Positions 1 through 11,393 are shown, counted from the stretch's first letter. The stretch: DNA of 64,000 nt from Epiperipatus broadwayi (GCA_028023455.1 JAQFVV010006221.1:10087011-10151010); one strand, 5' to 3'. Made by a program: numbers and translations. The notes: generated by a model from the letters alone, not told the origin.

Positions 1-1300
1 AAATCCTCTTCATCCTTAAAAATTGACTATAAGGAATATTAGCCTTTAAATGTTTAGGATGGTTACTATAAAAATGTAGATAGCGGTTATTATCAGTTGG
101 TTTCCTATATACAGTAGTAGTAAGAACTCTATTAGTGTAAATAACTTCAACATCAAGAAAATGAGCAATTGATTTTGAAAAATTCATTGTGAAATTAATA
201 TTTTTATTAAAATTATTTAAATAACTTAAAAAATTATGAAGTTCAACTTCACTATGTGGCCATATCATGAAAATGTCATCTATATATCTAAGCCAAGTGT
301 GAGGTTTCAGCTTAGCATTATCAAGTATAGAAGATTCTAGTTTTGACATAAAAATATTCGCATAACTTGGTGCCATCTTTGTACCCATAGCAGTACCTTG
401 TTTCTGTAAATAGTATCTAGAATCAAAAATAAAAAAATTATTTCTTAAAACCAAATATATTAATTCAACCATAGTAGTAATAAGACCATGATCATACTCT
501 CTATCTTGTAAAGCACATTTAATAGCCTCAACTCCATCATCATGAGGTATATTTGTGTATAATGATACAATATCCAAAGTAACCAAAAAACAATCAACTG
601 GTAATTCAGATTTAATATTTTCTAACACACAAAGAAAATGAGTAGTATCTTTAACATAAGAATTAAATGATGGTGGAATAAATTTAATAATATTATCAAC
701 ATATGCTGAAATATTTTCTGTAGGACTACCAATACTAGCTACAATAGGTCTGCCTGGACAACCAGGTTTATGAATCTTTGGCAAAATATAAAAACTACCA
801 GGATGAATTTTGGTTGGTACTAAAAAGTTATATACATTATTATTTATAAGACCCCTAGCTCTCATATCTTTTAAACTAAAAAGTATACCCTTGAATAATG
901 AATTAATAGTGGTTAGTGAAATAGGCTCATAAAAAATTTTATCATCTAAAAGCTCCAGAGCTTTTTTAACATAATCATCTTTATTCATAATTACTACTGA
1001 TCCACCTTTGTCAGCTGGTTTTATAATAATATCCTGTCTTTTCACTAAACTGCGTAATGCATTCATCTCTCTCAATGTTAAATTACTCTTATACTTACTA
1101 TGTTGTTTAAGTCTAATTTCATTAATAATATCCTGATATACATTATCAATGTATGTATCTAATAACACATTCCTTTGATGTGGTGGTGTCCAATCAGATC
1201 GTAATTTCCCAATAGTATCACATTCTTGGTTTCCAAAAAATTCTCTTAATCTAAGTCTTCTTGAAAAATTATCTAAATCTTGATGAATTTTAAATTCATT
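1..1300 (-). pseudogene. PLE-type reverse transcriptase domain, C-terminus beyond window
   Basis: Read from about 1300 down to 1 there is one open frame of ~430 codons with no ATG at its left end, because it is joined to the upstream frame through an A8 run near 1300. In order it shows the PLE lead-in with RRLRLREFFG and a WTPP motif (1270-1190), KPADKGGSVV (1020-990), LPKIHKPGCPGRPIV (785-740), LVTLDIVSLYTNIPHD (590-540, first catalytic Asp), GTAMGTKMAPSYANIFM (400-345) and the catalytic box RYIDDIFMIW (290-260), then FLDVEVIYTN and VYRKPTD (160-85). Both Asp of the YxDD-type box are present. It would copy element RNA into DNA in the host cell. There is no in-frame stop in this part, so only the upstream frameshifts break it. 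Confidence 0.9.
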
Positions 1301-2782
1301 TTTTTTGATAAAATGACTGAACTGTAGGGCAAAAAGATAAACCTTTATTTAACAGTGAACATTCTACCTCACTAAAATTAATGTTAGTTAGATTAATCAC
1401 ATTGTTTTCCTTATTAGCTAAACATAAAAAGTCATTGCTATAAATATTTGAGTTAGATTTATTAGTATTTGTATTTCCAGAAACTAAAATATTGTTAGTG
1501 CATTCAGAAGAATCTGTAACTCTATGAACCAATGCTAAACCAGCATCACTATTAAGAACAGATGGTAACATTTCAGCACAATCTAATGAATGTGAAGATG
1601 ATATAAATGATTGATCAGTATCAATTGGAATCATATCTGATGTAGAAATATCTGACACAGTATGATTATCAGAAGTCATACAATTAATTAGTGTTTGTGA
1701 CTGATTAGTAACTAATTCAAATCTTGGCTCATTACCCATAACTTTGAACCAATGATACATTTTATTATGAAATTTCTTCACCAATAACTTCTCTCTCAAA
1801 AAAAAACCCATTCCTGTAATTCCTTCTGTTCATCTATATTCATTAAATTACAACTACCAAAATGTATAATTTCTTTTTCAATTAATTTAAGTCTTACCAA
1901 AAATGCATCTTTCAAAATATGTATTAATGCAACAGATGCTTCTCTTATTGTATTATCCCATTTAATTGCATGTTCCCTAGGAAATTGGTCTATGTTAGCA
2001 ATAATTTTTATTCTGAGGCCTTTAGGAATTATGTTATTGTTAATAAAATATGCAAAATTACTAATATGTTGTCTATATCTAACTAATTTATCATATAATT
2101 TCCTAAGTTTAAGAAACGATGTACTATGTAATGTTTGTCAATTACTTATAACCTGCTTATTATTTAGACGTCTAGAAAAACGTTTAGGGATTGCCCCTGT
2201 ATTAATTAATGTTAGACCCTCTAAATGTTGTTTACTAGAATAATCCCTATTAATATCAAACTCTGTATCTACACTAGATATTGTATTAAAATCAGTGCCA
2301 ATTATCAATCCATTATCTATTTGGTTAACTACACCCACCTCTAAATTACCCAGATCTCCTTTACCACCATCTATATGTTGATCTGAAGCAGCAAAACCAT
2401 CAATCTGTTGAACATCAGAAATAGTCATTCTTAAAAAGTCCTCCTGTTTGGAAACGTTACAAATTATATCATCCAATGAAAGGTCTAAAGAATCAACTTT
2501 ACGTTGAGTATGATCTTCTTTAAAAACTTTTGGAGATCTATCCTGTAATGATTCCTCCAAAACATTCCCTGGCAAGCAAGATTGTTCAACATCTACTAGG
2601 ATCCCGTTAGTATCACACGGTATAATAATTTGCGATTCCTGACAATTACATATCTCAGTCTGCGTCCCCATTTCACATGTCAACACAGCTTCCATTTGAG
2701 TTCCAACATTAGCAAAACTATATTCCCTCGCACTCAACATTGAATTTACATTATAAACTCTGTTACATCCCATGAATGACAT
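1301..2782 (-). pseudogene. N-terminal and linker region of the PLE RT protein
   Basis: An ATG at 2782 opens 214 codons that end at a TGA (2140-2138). Translation continues in the same frame beyond that stop for ~110 codons, through a basic, helix-rich stretch (FLKLRKLYDKLVRYRQ), to a T9 run near 1800. There the frame shifts into a 171-codon segment (1811-1296) that ends at an A8 run just before the RT. The first ~210 residues are acidic and rich in Ser, Asn and Asp, with two Gln-Met/Gln-Thr-Glu patches, and match no domain I know. The simplest reading is one long ORF2 broken by one nonsense codon and two homopolymer indels. The ATG is 8 bases after the SGNH stop codon, so the element is effectively dicistronic. 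Confidence 0.7.
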
Positions 2783-2789
2783 TATATAT

Positions 2790-3362
2790 TTATTTAAAAC
2801 CGTCCGCTAAACATCTAGCTCCATACATGTTCAAATGACGGCCATCACGGGCTAAAAATCTAAAAAGATTCTCTCTTTTTATAAAATCCGTATGCTGTAA
2901 GAAAAATACATTATGATGCGTATAACTTAAAAAATGACAATGTCTATTAAATGCAAAAATTTTTTCATTAATAATTCTCAATTTAATCCGATCCATTGGG
3001 TAATATTTATTCTGCAATTGTGGTAAAACTTGAGAAATTATAATTGTAATCTCCGGTGAATAAGTACGTATATGTCGAATCAATTTCAAAATCTGCACAT
3101 ATTCGTTATTTCTAAACGAAAAAATATTGTTAGATCCAAGACGAACGAACAAAAACTTAATGTTATGCTTATTAACTAATTTGTTAAACAAATCAATACC
3201 GTCCAGAATAGAAGCTCCTCGTCTCTAACTAATTTGTACACCATCTTGAGTATTAAATTTTGGAAAAAAATTATGTACAAATTTTAGCTATGAATCTCCT
3301 ATGAACACCACGTGGCTAAGTGACAATAAAGTCTTACTCTCTTTAGTCAGTAATAAATCCAT
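2790..3362 (-). pseudogene. SGNH/GDSL-type hydrolase ORF of the PLE
   Basis: The ORF starts at an ATG at 3362 and would give ~190 residues, the size of a compact SGNH domain. The family blocks are visible: FIGDS (block I nucleophile Ser, near 3300), RLGSNN (block III, near 3135) and DGRHLN (block V with catalytic Asp and His, near 2835). Two nonsense codons, TAG at 3290-3288 (directly after GDS) and TAG at 3227-3225, interrupt it, so the longest open piece is 3191-2790. SGNH esterase domains are known in ORF1 of some CR1-like LINEs; one directly upstream of a PLE RT is unusual in my knowledge. Its role in the element is unknown. The fold call rests on three short motifs. Confidence 0.75.
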
Positions 3363-3400
3363 ATCAAAATATTAATATATAACAAACTAACCAAAGGAAA

Positions 3401-3608
3401 TACATATAAAAACAAAAAAAGACTTATAAATCCAATAAATAATATTATATTTCAACCAGAGGACTGGTTTTCATCAGAAAGAAAAAAATACACAGTAAAA
3501 TGGCGATAATCAAAAATTACATTTCTGCCCCCCCCCCCCCCATTCTATGGATGTTAAAATATAATATTATTTATTGGATTTATAAGTCTTTTTTTGTTTT
3601 TATATATA
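3401..3608. repeat. Inverted repeat flanking the PLE 5' end
   Basis: The segment at ~3405-3452 returns in reverse complement at ~3556-3606. The right arm keeps the sequence downstream of the hammerhead core but lacks the core. Between the arms lies a C14 run with the flank also seen at 6752-6782. PLEs are known to insert with terminal repeats in either orientation, so this may be an inverted pseudo-LTR remnant. Confidence 0.7.
3441..3478 (-). ncRNA. Hammerhead ribozyme core at the PLE 5' end (PLE-HHR)
   Basis: Minus strand: CTGATGA at 3477-3471, one extra A, a 6 bp stem II (3469-3464 with 3459-3454, loop UCCU), GAAA at 3453-3450, then a 3 bp stem III (3450-3448 with 3444-3442). Predicted cleavage follows 3441. 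I see no convincing stem I, so this copy may be inactive or need a partner copy. Hammerheads in PLE terminal repeats are established, which supports the call. Confidence 0.75.
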
Positions 3609-3610
3609 TA

Positions 3611-4340
3611 TTAATATTCTCACTGATAAATAATGAATTCACATAGTATTATTTTAGAGAGCTTCTGTGTAATAAAAATATAATCGCTAAATAGCTGACA
3701 TTTCAGTACACATCAAGTATTTTCCCCACAGCCTCTTCTTTCCCAAATCATACACTTACGCATTTAAATATATAAGCATTTTATTAATTTTATATCTATG
3801 TAGATAATATTTATAAACTGTTCTGATTAAATTTTTGTTTAATAAGCATAGATATGTATAAAGGGTGTTCATAAATTAGTGAAATTATGAAAATTTAATT
3901 ACTTGTTTTTATTATAACTGCAACATTAAAATTTATCTATTTTAGAAGATTGTTCCAAAATAAAGGTTTCATTTTAAAAGTTCATTTACATACTGATATA
4001 ATTTAAAATTAAAGATAGAAAGAAAATGTCAAGTTCTAAAAAAAAAAATCAATAGAATAAAATTGTTTAATAATACAGCCATTAAAATAATGCACAAAAA
4101 TATTTAAAACTCATAATAGTTCAAAATTATTATGAATTTTTTAATTTTGCTACTTGCTTTTGTTAATATTTTTATATAAGTTAAGTATTTTGCCCATAAA
4201 TGTCAAGATTATTGAGCAATTGATGCTACGATTAATCTTTACCTTGATATTTTTCTTGGTAGTTTGACATTGCTTGAAACTTTCTTAATACAATCTGTTC
4301 TATTAATCAATGTTTATAGCTTTATTATAAATTTTAATTG
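3611..4340. other. No gene seen
   Basis: AT-rich DNA with stop codons in all frames. I recognise no repeat family here. Confidence 0.6.
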
Positions 4341-4349
4341 TAGATGTAC

Positions 4350-5140
4350 ATTCATATATATATAATTAAAGAGAGATTTTCATCTTTAATATATGACTGT
4401 AATTATCTTTTCAATTATATCATGTTGAGATAAGGATATTTTCAAACCCAAACATAAGACAGAGTCTTTTGAAAAGATAAAAGCAGTTGTCTTATCTTTA
4501 AACCTCCATTCTAATTATATAGGCTGATCTGAAGCATCTTAGTTTGAGAGTGTAAAGATATTTCTCTATTCACTTTTACATCCATTATTTTCTTTCGCAT
4601 ATTAACATTTGCAAAATTTTTCAATTTACTACATGTTAATGCTATGAATTCTTAAAAATTATGTAATATTCAAATCTATTTGCTAAGTGCAAAGATCATA
4701 TATAATTAAACAGTAAGGATTTCCACCTTTAATATATGCATTGTACTGATCTTATAATAGCTCAATGATGTCATGGTCAGTATAGAGGATATCCTCAAAA
4801 TCAAACATAAGATAGAGACTTTTGAAAAGATAAGACTGGACATTTTATCTTTAAACCTACATTCTAATAATATAGGCCAATCTGAAGCATCTTAGTTTGA
4901 GAGTATGAAGAAGTTTCTCTATTCACTTTTGTATCCATTATTTTCTTTCACATATTAATGTTTGCAAAATTTTTCAATTTACTACATGTTAATATTACAA
5001 ATTCTTAGAAATTATGTAATATGCAAATCTATTGGTTAAGCATAGAAATCACATGCAATTAAAGAAAAAGGATTTTCCATATTTAATATACACACTATAC
5101 TGATCTTATAATAGCTCAATGATATTATGTTGAGTACTGA
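4350..5140. repeat. Tandem repeat, ~350 bp unit, about 2.2 copies
   Basis: Landmarks recur about every 345-356 bases: a block ending TTTAATATATG (near 4385, 4730, 5085), the block CATCTTAGTTTGAGAG (near 4537, 4890) and TTCAATTTACTACATGTTAA (near 4622, 4975). The copies differ by substitutions and small indels, so this is an old satellite-like array. Confidence 0.85.
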
Positions 5141-5142
5141 AG

Positions 5143-5316
5143 ATACTTTCTATGCAACTGTTATTATAGATAATTGAATTACCCTACAGTCATATTATAA
5201 GACAAAACTGAAAGAGCATTTCACCAGGAAAAGATCATTTTACCGATAAAATTATTGTCTTATGCTATAGCAAAGAGCATTTCAATTATCTATAATAACA
5301 GTTGGTTAGAAAGTTA
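5143..5316. mobile_element. MITE-like foldback, ~170 bp
   Basis: Arms 5145-5178 and 5281-5315 are reverse complements with a perfect 23 bp core starting AACTGTTATTATAG. There is no coding content, and the target duplication is unclear. Confidence 0.75.
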
Positions 5317-5426
5317 ATCTTGAAACATTATATATATATGTATACAACTTGCCAAACATCCATCAAGATTTATCTTGAAACATTATATATATATGTATAC
5401 AACTTGCCAAACATCCATCAAGATTT
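5317..5426. repeat. Perfect 55 bp tandem duplication
   Basis: A 55-base unit beginning ATCTTGAAACATT occurs twice in a row with no visible difference. That implies a very recent slippage or unequal-exchange event. Confidence 0.9.
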
Positions 5427-6400
5427 ATGTACAACTAACTTAAAATAAAACATATGTTCAAATGTAAAGAAAATGTTCATTCAATAAACTAAAAGATAGA
5501 ATTCACTAAGAAAGTTAAAATTATGCATAATCTTTCAGAAAAAAAAGTTTGCTTTACAAAAAGACAGCATAGCTAAATAAATCAATTGAAGAAACAGCAT
5601 TTGACATGTGTGACCAAGTTTGTGATTTACAAATTATTTAGGATAATTACCAGAAAACTCATCTCTATTTTGTTTGCTTATGTTTCTTTCATTTTCTTTT
5701 TAGATTGAAATGATTGTGCTGATTTATAAATGATTACTAGTAATAATATATACACACGTATAAAAAGTATATATACACTGTTACATTATTTTAGTTGTAG
5801 TGTTTTTATAACAAATTTTAACAGTTGCTTATGTATTAGACCTGCAACGTATTAAACCTGCCATGCCTTTTCACATTCATATCTATCCACTGATAACTTT
5901 CTGATCATGTGATCTGAACAAAATAATGTGTACACTAGAACTTGTATAAACTTAAAATGATAAATTTGTCAAAACAGAACATGTGTACATATTTTTGCAA
6001 GATTTATAAAGTTATCAGCAATCTGAATATGTATGTGAAAATGTGTAGCATGTCTAATTCATGCTACTAACTGCACCAGTCTAAATCTGAAAAAGTACAT
6101 CTTTAACAATACTAAAAAAAAATATTTCACACTAAAAATATTAAATATGACACATCATTATGCAATTCCCAAATGTTACTTTAAATATGGATATATCTAT
6201 ATTTAATATATTAGCATATCTAAATATTATATCTAAAATATTATGTGTATATCTGGCATGAAATTAAAAAAATTCTTAAAATAAAAACATATTACTGTGT
6301 AATATATAACAGGAATTATCATGATAATGAAACAATCATTTATCTGTTTTAGGTTTATATTAAGTGGATAAAATTTGTTTCAAAATGGTGGCTTAAAGTA
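5427..6400. other. No gene seen
   Basis: AT-rich, short ORFs only. Small palindromic patches such as 6183-6245 are seen, but no element boundary. Confidence 0.55.
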
Positions 6401-6424
6401 AAAAAAATTTTTTTTTCAAAATGA

Positions 6425-6790
6425 AGACTTACTCAACACATGATTCACATGAAAATGATCGGTAACAGCTCATAATTCAGCAATTTTATAGGCTTTGCAA
6501 CAATCCAAATAAATTGTCGATTCCTTTTCCACATTTTTAAATGGTTTCCCTCAGAGTTACCACTGTTCTGTCATGAATTCTTATGATGAAACACTCGTCA
6601 ACCTCCCTGCATAAGCCATAAAACATCCACTGTTCCAGAAAAATTAATCCAACTTGGTTTTTTTCTTTTCATGCAAAAAAGCTGCTATAAATTTCAACAA
6701 TTTTATTAGGGCCTCCAATTTTACATTTTTCTCTGCTAAACCAAGCTATGTTTCTGCCCCCCCCCCCACATTCTATGGATGTTAATTTGT
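6425..6790 (-). pseudogene. Merlin/ISXO2-like DDE transposase relic
   Basis: Reading the minus strand across several frame changes gives the order typical of ISXO2-like (IS1016/Merlin superfamily) transposases: KIGGPNKIVEI near 6730-6695, EQWMFYGL followed by FIIRIHDRTVVTL near 6640-6555, then IYLDCCKAYKIAEL near 6515-6475 and FHVNH near 6455-6445. The position of the first catalytic Asp after VEI reads Tyr, the second Asp (in LDCC) is kept, and the third acidic residue is not found. Several stops and at least two frameshifts make it dead. These enzymes cut and paste DNA in the nucleus. The C-terminus and the terminal inverted repeats of the element were not found. Confidence 0.7.
6752..6782. 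repeat. Poly-C block shared with 3524-3553
   Basis: TTTCTG, a C11-14 run, then (A)CATTCTATGGATGTT is present both here, inside the transposase relic, and at 3524-3553 in the PLE foldback. Either a Merlin fragment was captured there or a C-rich filler was copied during insertion. Confidence 0.65.
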
Positions 6791-7565
6791 GAGCCCAGCT
6801 GTAAATAAATTGGATTGCCATCAAAAGTGAAATTCTGGAACCCTTCAATTATGTCCCCTTATGAATGCCTATTTTATTATTACATCCTCAAACTTTACAG
6901 CACCATTGTTTGTCTAAAGTATGGATGTACTCAACCACATTCATCTCAGTAGTGGGTAAACTCCAAATGTTCATGTTGTACTGTTTAAAAAAAAAATTGT
7001 AGTATTAATCAAAAAATGGAAAAATAAATCAGCACTGAAGTAAAAAATATTTTGAAAAGAATTTGTCTGAACAAAATCTGGACAATAAATGAAAGTGTAA
7101 ATTTATCCCATCATTGGATGAGATTGGATAAGATTGCAGGATTTATTTGATGGGATCACAAGGTTAGACATTTACCATAATTGTGAAAAAGGGTATCATG
7201 TCTCCTATATTGCAGGTCTAATATGTAAGTACCACTTTAATTAATACATGTTTAGACTTCTTGATTTTAGAATGCAGATTTCTTAAAAAAATACAATGTA
7301 AAATATTTACTCAATATCATTACAATAGTATAAATTATAAGTATGTTTATCGATAGCAAAGTAGATGAATGACATATATATGCACTGACTGAGGTTTAAA
7401 GTTTATATCTGTGCTAGAGATAATCTCTAGTTTCGAAAATGATTAGTAATAATCATTAGTGTATTTATCTGAAATGGATGGCGTCAAAGTTGTGAGTAGA
7501 GAAAAGTTTGACAATGGTAAATGAAAATGTAACAACAGCACTGATAAGAACAAAACTTGAATATA
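6791..7565. other. Probable rest of the Merlin relic, then no gene
   Basis: 6791-6990 has a less AT-rich composition like the transposase relic and is probably its 5' part on the minus strand, but I recognise no motif. The remainder is featureless AT-rich DNA. Confidence 0.4.
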
Positions 7566-7568
7566 TAT

Positions 7569-7749
7569 AAACCACTCAAATTACTCACCATGATATGTTA
7601 AGATATGTCAGTAATGCCCTCTGTGAATAAATATAAAGTCTAAACTTCAAACAGCTAAACTCAAGCTATTTAAAATTCAGATTTTATATTTATTTACAGA
7701 CTGTGTTGGTGTAATATCTTAACATCGTGGTGGATGATTTGAGTGTTTT
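7569..7749. mobile_element. MITE-like foldback, ~180 bp
   Basis: Arms ~7570-7640 and ~7682-7748 are imperfect reverse complements. The outer end AACCACTCAAATTACTCACC pairs with the right end around GGTGGATGATTTGAGTG. There is no ORF. Confidence 0.75.
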
Positions 7750-9070
7750 CTATTTATTTTCAGCAAGCGGTATGCATTATGATATTTTCATATATATATG
7801 ATAAATATTCTGAATACTTTAAATACAAAGTTTATTTATATATATATAGTTTTTTTTTCACTTTTTGGAACATTAATTCATCAATTATTGAGTAACACAT
7901 TAAGTTTATTAATGGTTTAAAGAAATGAAATACAATGCTCATATAAGTAGATGTATGGTTATTAAGATGCAATAAATATTTAATCATTTGTATCTAAAGC
8001 ATGTTAAATATTTTATGTTAAAATTTGTTATTCGTAAATATAATTTACTTGAAGTAATAAAATCACTGAAGATGTGTTAGAAATCATAAACTTTTAGAAC
8101 ATGCAATTATTTAAAAATACACACACACACATACACACACACACACACACAACAGCAGCACATATTTGGAAAAGAAAATTATTTATAGTTGTAGGTTGAA
8201 CTATTTACTACATAAAATTTAATTATTGAATGTTTTTAAAAAAACTTCGATCTTTATTTATATATTCCAAATACTTTCAATTGTTAGTAATAAAACACAA
8301 ATTAGTATATCACAGTAACTTGTGTGTTGTTATTATTAATACTTGAATGTATTTGGAAAAATATATATAAAATTTTCTAAAATATTTAGCATTTAAACTA
8401 GATGATGGGAATAACCTAAATTGTAATTACCAGTAATATACATCATCACAACTTCTCCGACAATCATCACAACTTCTCCGACAACAGAGCATGCATGTAT
8501 ATATATACAAAATATTCTAATACTCAAAAATTAGATACACTATAGACAAATTGTTGTTTTTTTAAAAAAAGGAAAGAAGGATTATTTTAAGATTAAACAT
8601 AGGATTCAAATTATATTACTTTAATTTTTTTTAAGAAGTATGATACTTTAATATAAACCAATTTTATTTTTCAAGGTCTAGATATAGAGTAATATTATTC
8701 CATGAGCGCTGGAATGACAGAACTATGAACTAAAAGTTCATCAACGTATCAGTGCGCGAATATCTCATGACTTTTGAATATTGTCATTATTATTATCATC
8801 ACCATCATCTCTATAATAATAATTGTTAACTTGCATCAAATATGTGTACATGTGTTTATACTTTAATCATAAAATTAAAGTTTGATGAAATGCTTTTGGT
8901 ATAGATGTGCTCATGGTCTTGAAAATGACGCTTTTTAAACACTTCTGTTTTTGTCAGAGCTTAGTAATGAATCAGATCTGGACATTTAATAAAAAGTCAA
9001 TACAAAAACTTCAAATCATATAGTATTTGGACAATGAAGAACTAAAAGTGAAGCATATGACTTTAGAGAA
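7750..9070. other. No gene; small repeats only
   Basis: The stretch contains an (AC)n tract at 8119-8153 and a perfect 21 bp duplication at 8443-8484 (unit starting TCATCACAACTTC). Otherwise it is AT-rich with short ORFs. Confidence 0.6.
8119..8153. repeat. (AC)n microsatellite
   Basis: Dinucleotide AC tract with a single interruption. Confidence 0.95.
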
Positions 9071-9074
9071 TCAT

Positions 9075-9255
9075 TTGACATCACTGAAAGAATTAAGAGG
9101 CTGAAATAAAACTGGATTGGACATATTGATAAAAGTGACAAATAAAGTTTTAAATTGAATCCCAAGAGATTGTAAAAGACCTAAAAAGAGATCATATATG
9201 AAATGGACAGATAAAATAAAGAAGTTTATTAGACTGATTTAAAAAAAATAAAGCT
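9075..9255 (+). pseudogene. RTE-clade LINE 3' fragment
   Basis: The plus strand resembles the RTE C-terminal region at 20360-20520: an IKRLK...WIGHI-like block followed by SWNPKRL/KRPKKRS-like residues. The fragment is short, frameshifted and 5'-truncated, as is common for RTE copies. Confidence 0.65.
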
Positions 9256-10445
9256 ATTATTAAACTAGAAAAATTATTCCGCACGCAGTGAATTAGTAAT
9301 AATTGAAAATGGTATTAATATATGTTAATTTTAAAGCTGTATTTCTAAGTTGAAGATTTTGACTTTACTTATAGAAACAAATATTTGATTTGAACTTACT
9401 ATCAAAATAATTTAAGATTAAATAAATAAGTTAAAACTTGTTTATAAAAATATTATGTTTTGATTAATTGTTTTTTGTATGTGTTCATTAACAATTTCCT
9501 AAAAAGGAATGTCTTTTTGTTCGTTTTGGTGTTGTTGTTTTTTAATATGTGAAATCAAGCAATTTTGAGAAAAAAAAATATTTTATTTTCCTTGCTTTTT
9601 TAAGCTTTAATTTTTCAATTTATATGGTTTTTCAGACGCAATACTATTTTTAAAATAATATTCGTAGAGAATATAAACTTCTAGTAACATGATGTTTTGG
9701 GTCATACGTAAATGTATATATATATAAATATGAATAACTGAACATACAATTACCATTTACAGAAAGGTTGATGTAAAAGAAATGGGAGCAAAGTGTACAA
9801 ACAATATAACAGAATTTAATCTTTATATAAAAACATATTATTGACAAAGAGTATATTCTTAAGGATTAAGCATTAAGGAAACAAAAAACAAATTGTGGTT
9901 TACAAAGTGGTCAATAATATATTTAAAAAGAAAAGCTGCCATTTTGCTCTTGAATTTACATTATCTCTAACCAATAAACCATTTGATTACTTACGATAAA
10001 CAATTTGTAAATGCTATTCTGAATAAATTACAATATTTAATTATTACGGATCATTTCAGTGACTTTGGAAAAGAAATGGATTTAAAGATACAAAAACTTA
10101 TAGGTCTTCCATAGAGTATCAGAGTTTATAGAAAGAGTAAACAAATTATTAACTTACTATTTATTTTTAAAGAGTTTATTTTTTGTGGGTAAATTAATTA
10201 ATGTTTGGAAAGTTAATTATTATGATTGAAGAAGCAGAGAGAGAGAGAGATGTAATAATAATCTGGAGATAAATGTCAGTTACTTAATATATTTTTTGAT
10301 TAAGAACTTATTATTAAAAGCTAATTAAAACTACAACATGCATAATTTATGCAAGAAGAATTATTCATTCATTATTATTACTAACAATATATTATGTTCT
10401 TCTTCAAGAAGTATAATAACCACTGTTTCCTATTGCATTTCCCAA
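9256..10445. other. No gene seen
   Basis: AT-rich, with a small (GA)n tract at 10234-10251. The 65-codon ORF on the minus strand at 9650-9847 has no recognisable feature and is most likely chance. Confidence 0.55.
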
Positions 10446-10449
10446 TGTA

Positions 10450-10698
10450 TATCATATAATATTCAATTGACCTAACACTTTACTACTTTTACAGTGCTTT
10501 ACAATGCTGAACAGTTGGGATTGGGAGATATAGCATTCTGAAGAAGATTGCTGGGGCAATAGAAACTGTTAACTGCAGGAAAAGGATGGATAATAAAGCA
10601 TTGTAAAAGTAGTAAAGTACTGTTAACTGCAGGAAAAGGATGGATAATAAAGCATTGTAAAAGTAGTAAAGTGTTTGGTCAATTGAATATTATATGAC
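10450..10698. mobile_element. Foldback element with internal 54 bp tandem duplication
   Basis: Arms ~10450-10508 and ~10651-10698 are reverse complements (ATATTCAATTGACC versus GGTCAATTGAATAT, and ACTTTACTACTTTTACA versus its complement). Inside, a 54-base unit occurs twice without change at 10565-10618 and 10619-10672. The second unit supplies the right arm. Confidence 0.8.
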
Positions 10699-10770
10699 AA
10701 TAATGTTCTTATAATCTACTTTTTAAATAAATTTGCTTATTTACCAGCAGAGATACAAATTATGATTATA

Positions 10771-11190
10771 ATTAGAGGGGACCCAAACCCAGATTATTCA
10801 AGTTCCCTTTAATCATCAGCTTTATCTTATAGAACTGACACACATGATTACATACATGTGAAAAAGATAAATGATCTCCAATAACATATTTTGTGCTGAA
10901 CCAGTACTCATCAATTGGCCCAGATCATTATCTTCCACCCATATGTATAATCAGTACTTGGTTTGTATTAAGATACCAATTCCTCAAACTTTAATGGAAA
11001 GGCTTAAATCCACTCCATTCTCCAGCTTTTCAGTTATCCATATCATTAAATGTCTGTTGATGATATGTTCAAGGCTCTTGTTGGCAATTTTGTTATCATA
11101 TCCATGTTGACCATAAGTCATTCTGATACCTCATATGCAGGATGTTAAATCCATTTAAATACACAGCAGGGTTGGGCAGAATACAGGCTA
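10771..11190 (-). mobile_element. HHR-A repeat unit
   Basis: Minus-strand copy of the HHR-A repeat. The conserved tail beginning near GGGACCCAAACCCAG (complement of the B-box-like end) is at ~10780, a decayed hammerhead at 10876-10920, and the 5' part (TGTATTTAAATGG-like block) ends near 11165. Confidence 0.75.
10876..10920 (-). ncRNA. HHR-A hammerhead, decayed
   Basis: Minus strand: stem I CCAA/TTGG is kept, but the core reads TTGATGA and the GAAA box reads CAAA. Predicted inactive. Confidence 0.65.
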
Positions 11191-11348
11191 AATGTATAAT
11201 ATCTAAATACAAGCATATTATATATACTTTTAATCTAGATATAATTAGAGTGGACCCAAACCCAGAATTTTAAGTTTTCTTTAGTCATCAACTTCATCTT
11301 ATACAACCAACACACATGACTACATAATATCAAAAAGATAAATGATCT

Positions 11349-11393
11349 CCAATATACATATTTTATGCTGAACTAGCACTCATTAACTGGTAC
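11349..11393 (-). ncRNA. HHR-A hammerhead, decayed
   Basis: Minus strand: core TTAATGA instead of CTGATGA, and TAAA instead of GAAA. Stem II GTGCT/AGCAT is still visible. Confidence 0.6.

Larger units (their letters stand above)
1..3610 (-). mobile_element. Penelope-like retroelement, 5' part, broken
   Basis: On the minus strand the order is: inverted-repeat/hammerhead segment (3610-3405), SGNH-hydrolase ORF (3362-2790), an 8-base gap, then a long ORF with a linker region and a PLE-type reverse transcriptase running off the left edge. The C-terminal GIY-YIG endonuclease usual for many PLEs would lie outside the window and cannot be confirmed. Decay is mostly single-base: two nonsense codons in the SGNH ORF, one in-frame TGA, and two frameshifts in homopolymers. 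This suggests a fairly young dead copy, or assembly errors in homopolymers. The class rests on the RT motifs; the PLE clade is not determined. Confidence 0.85.
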
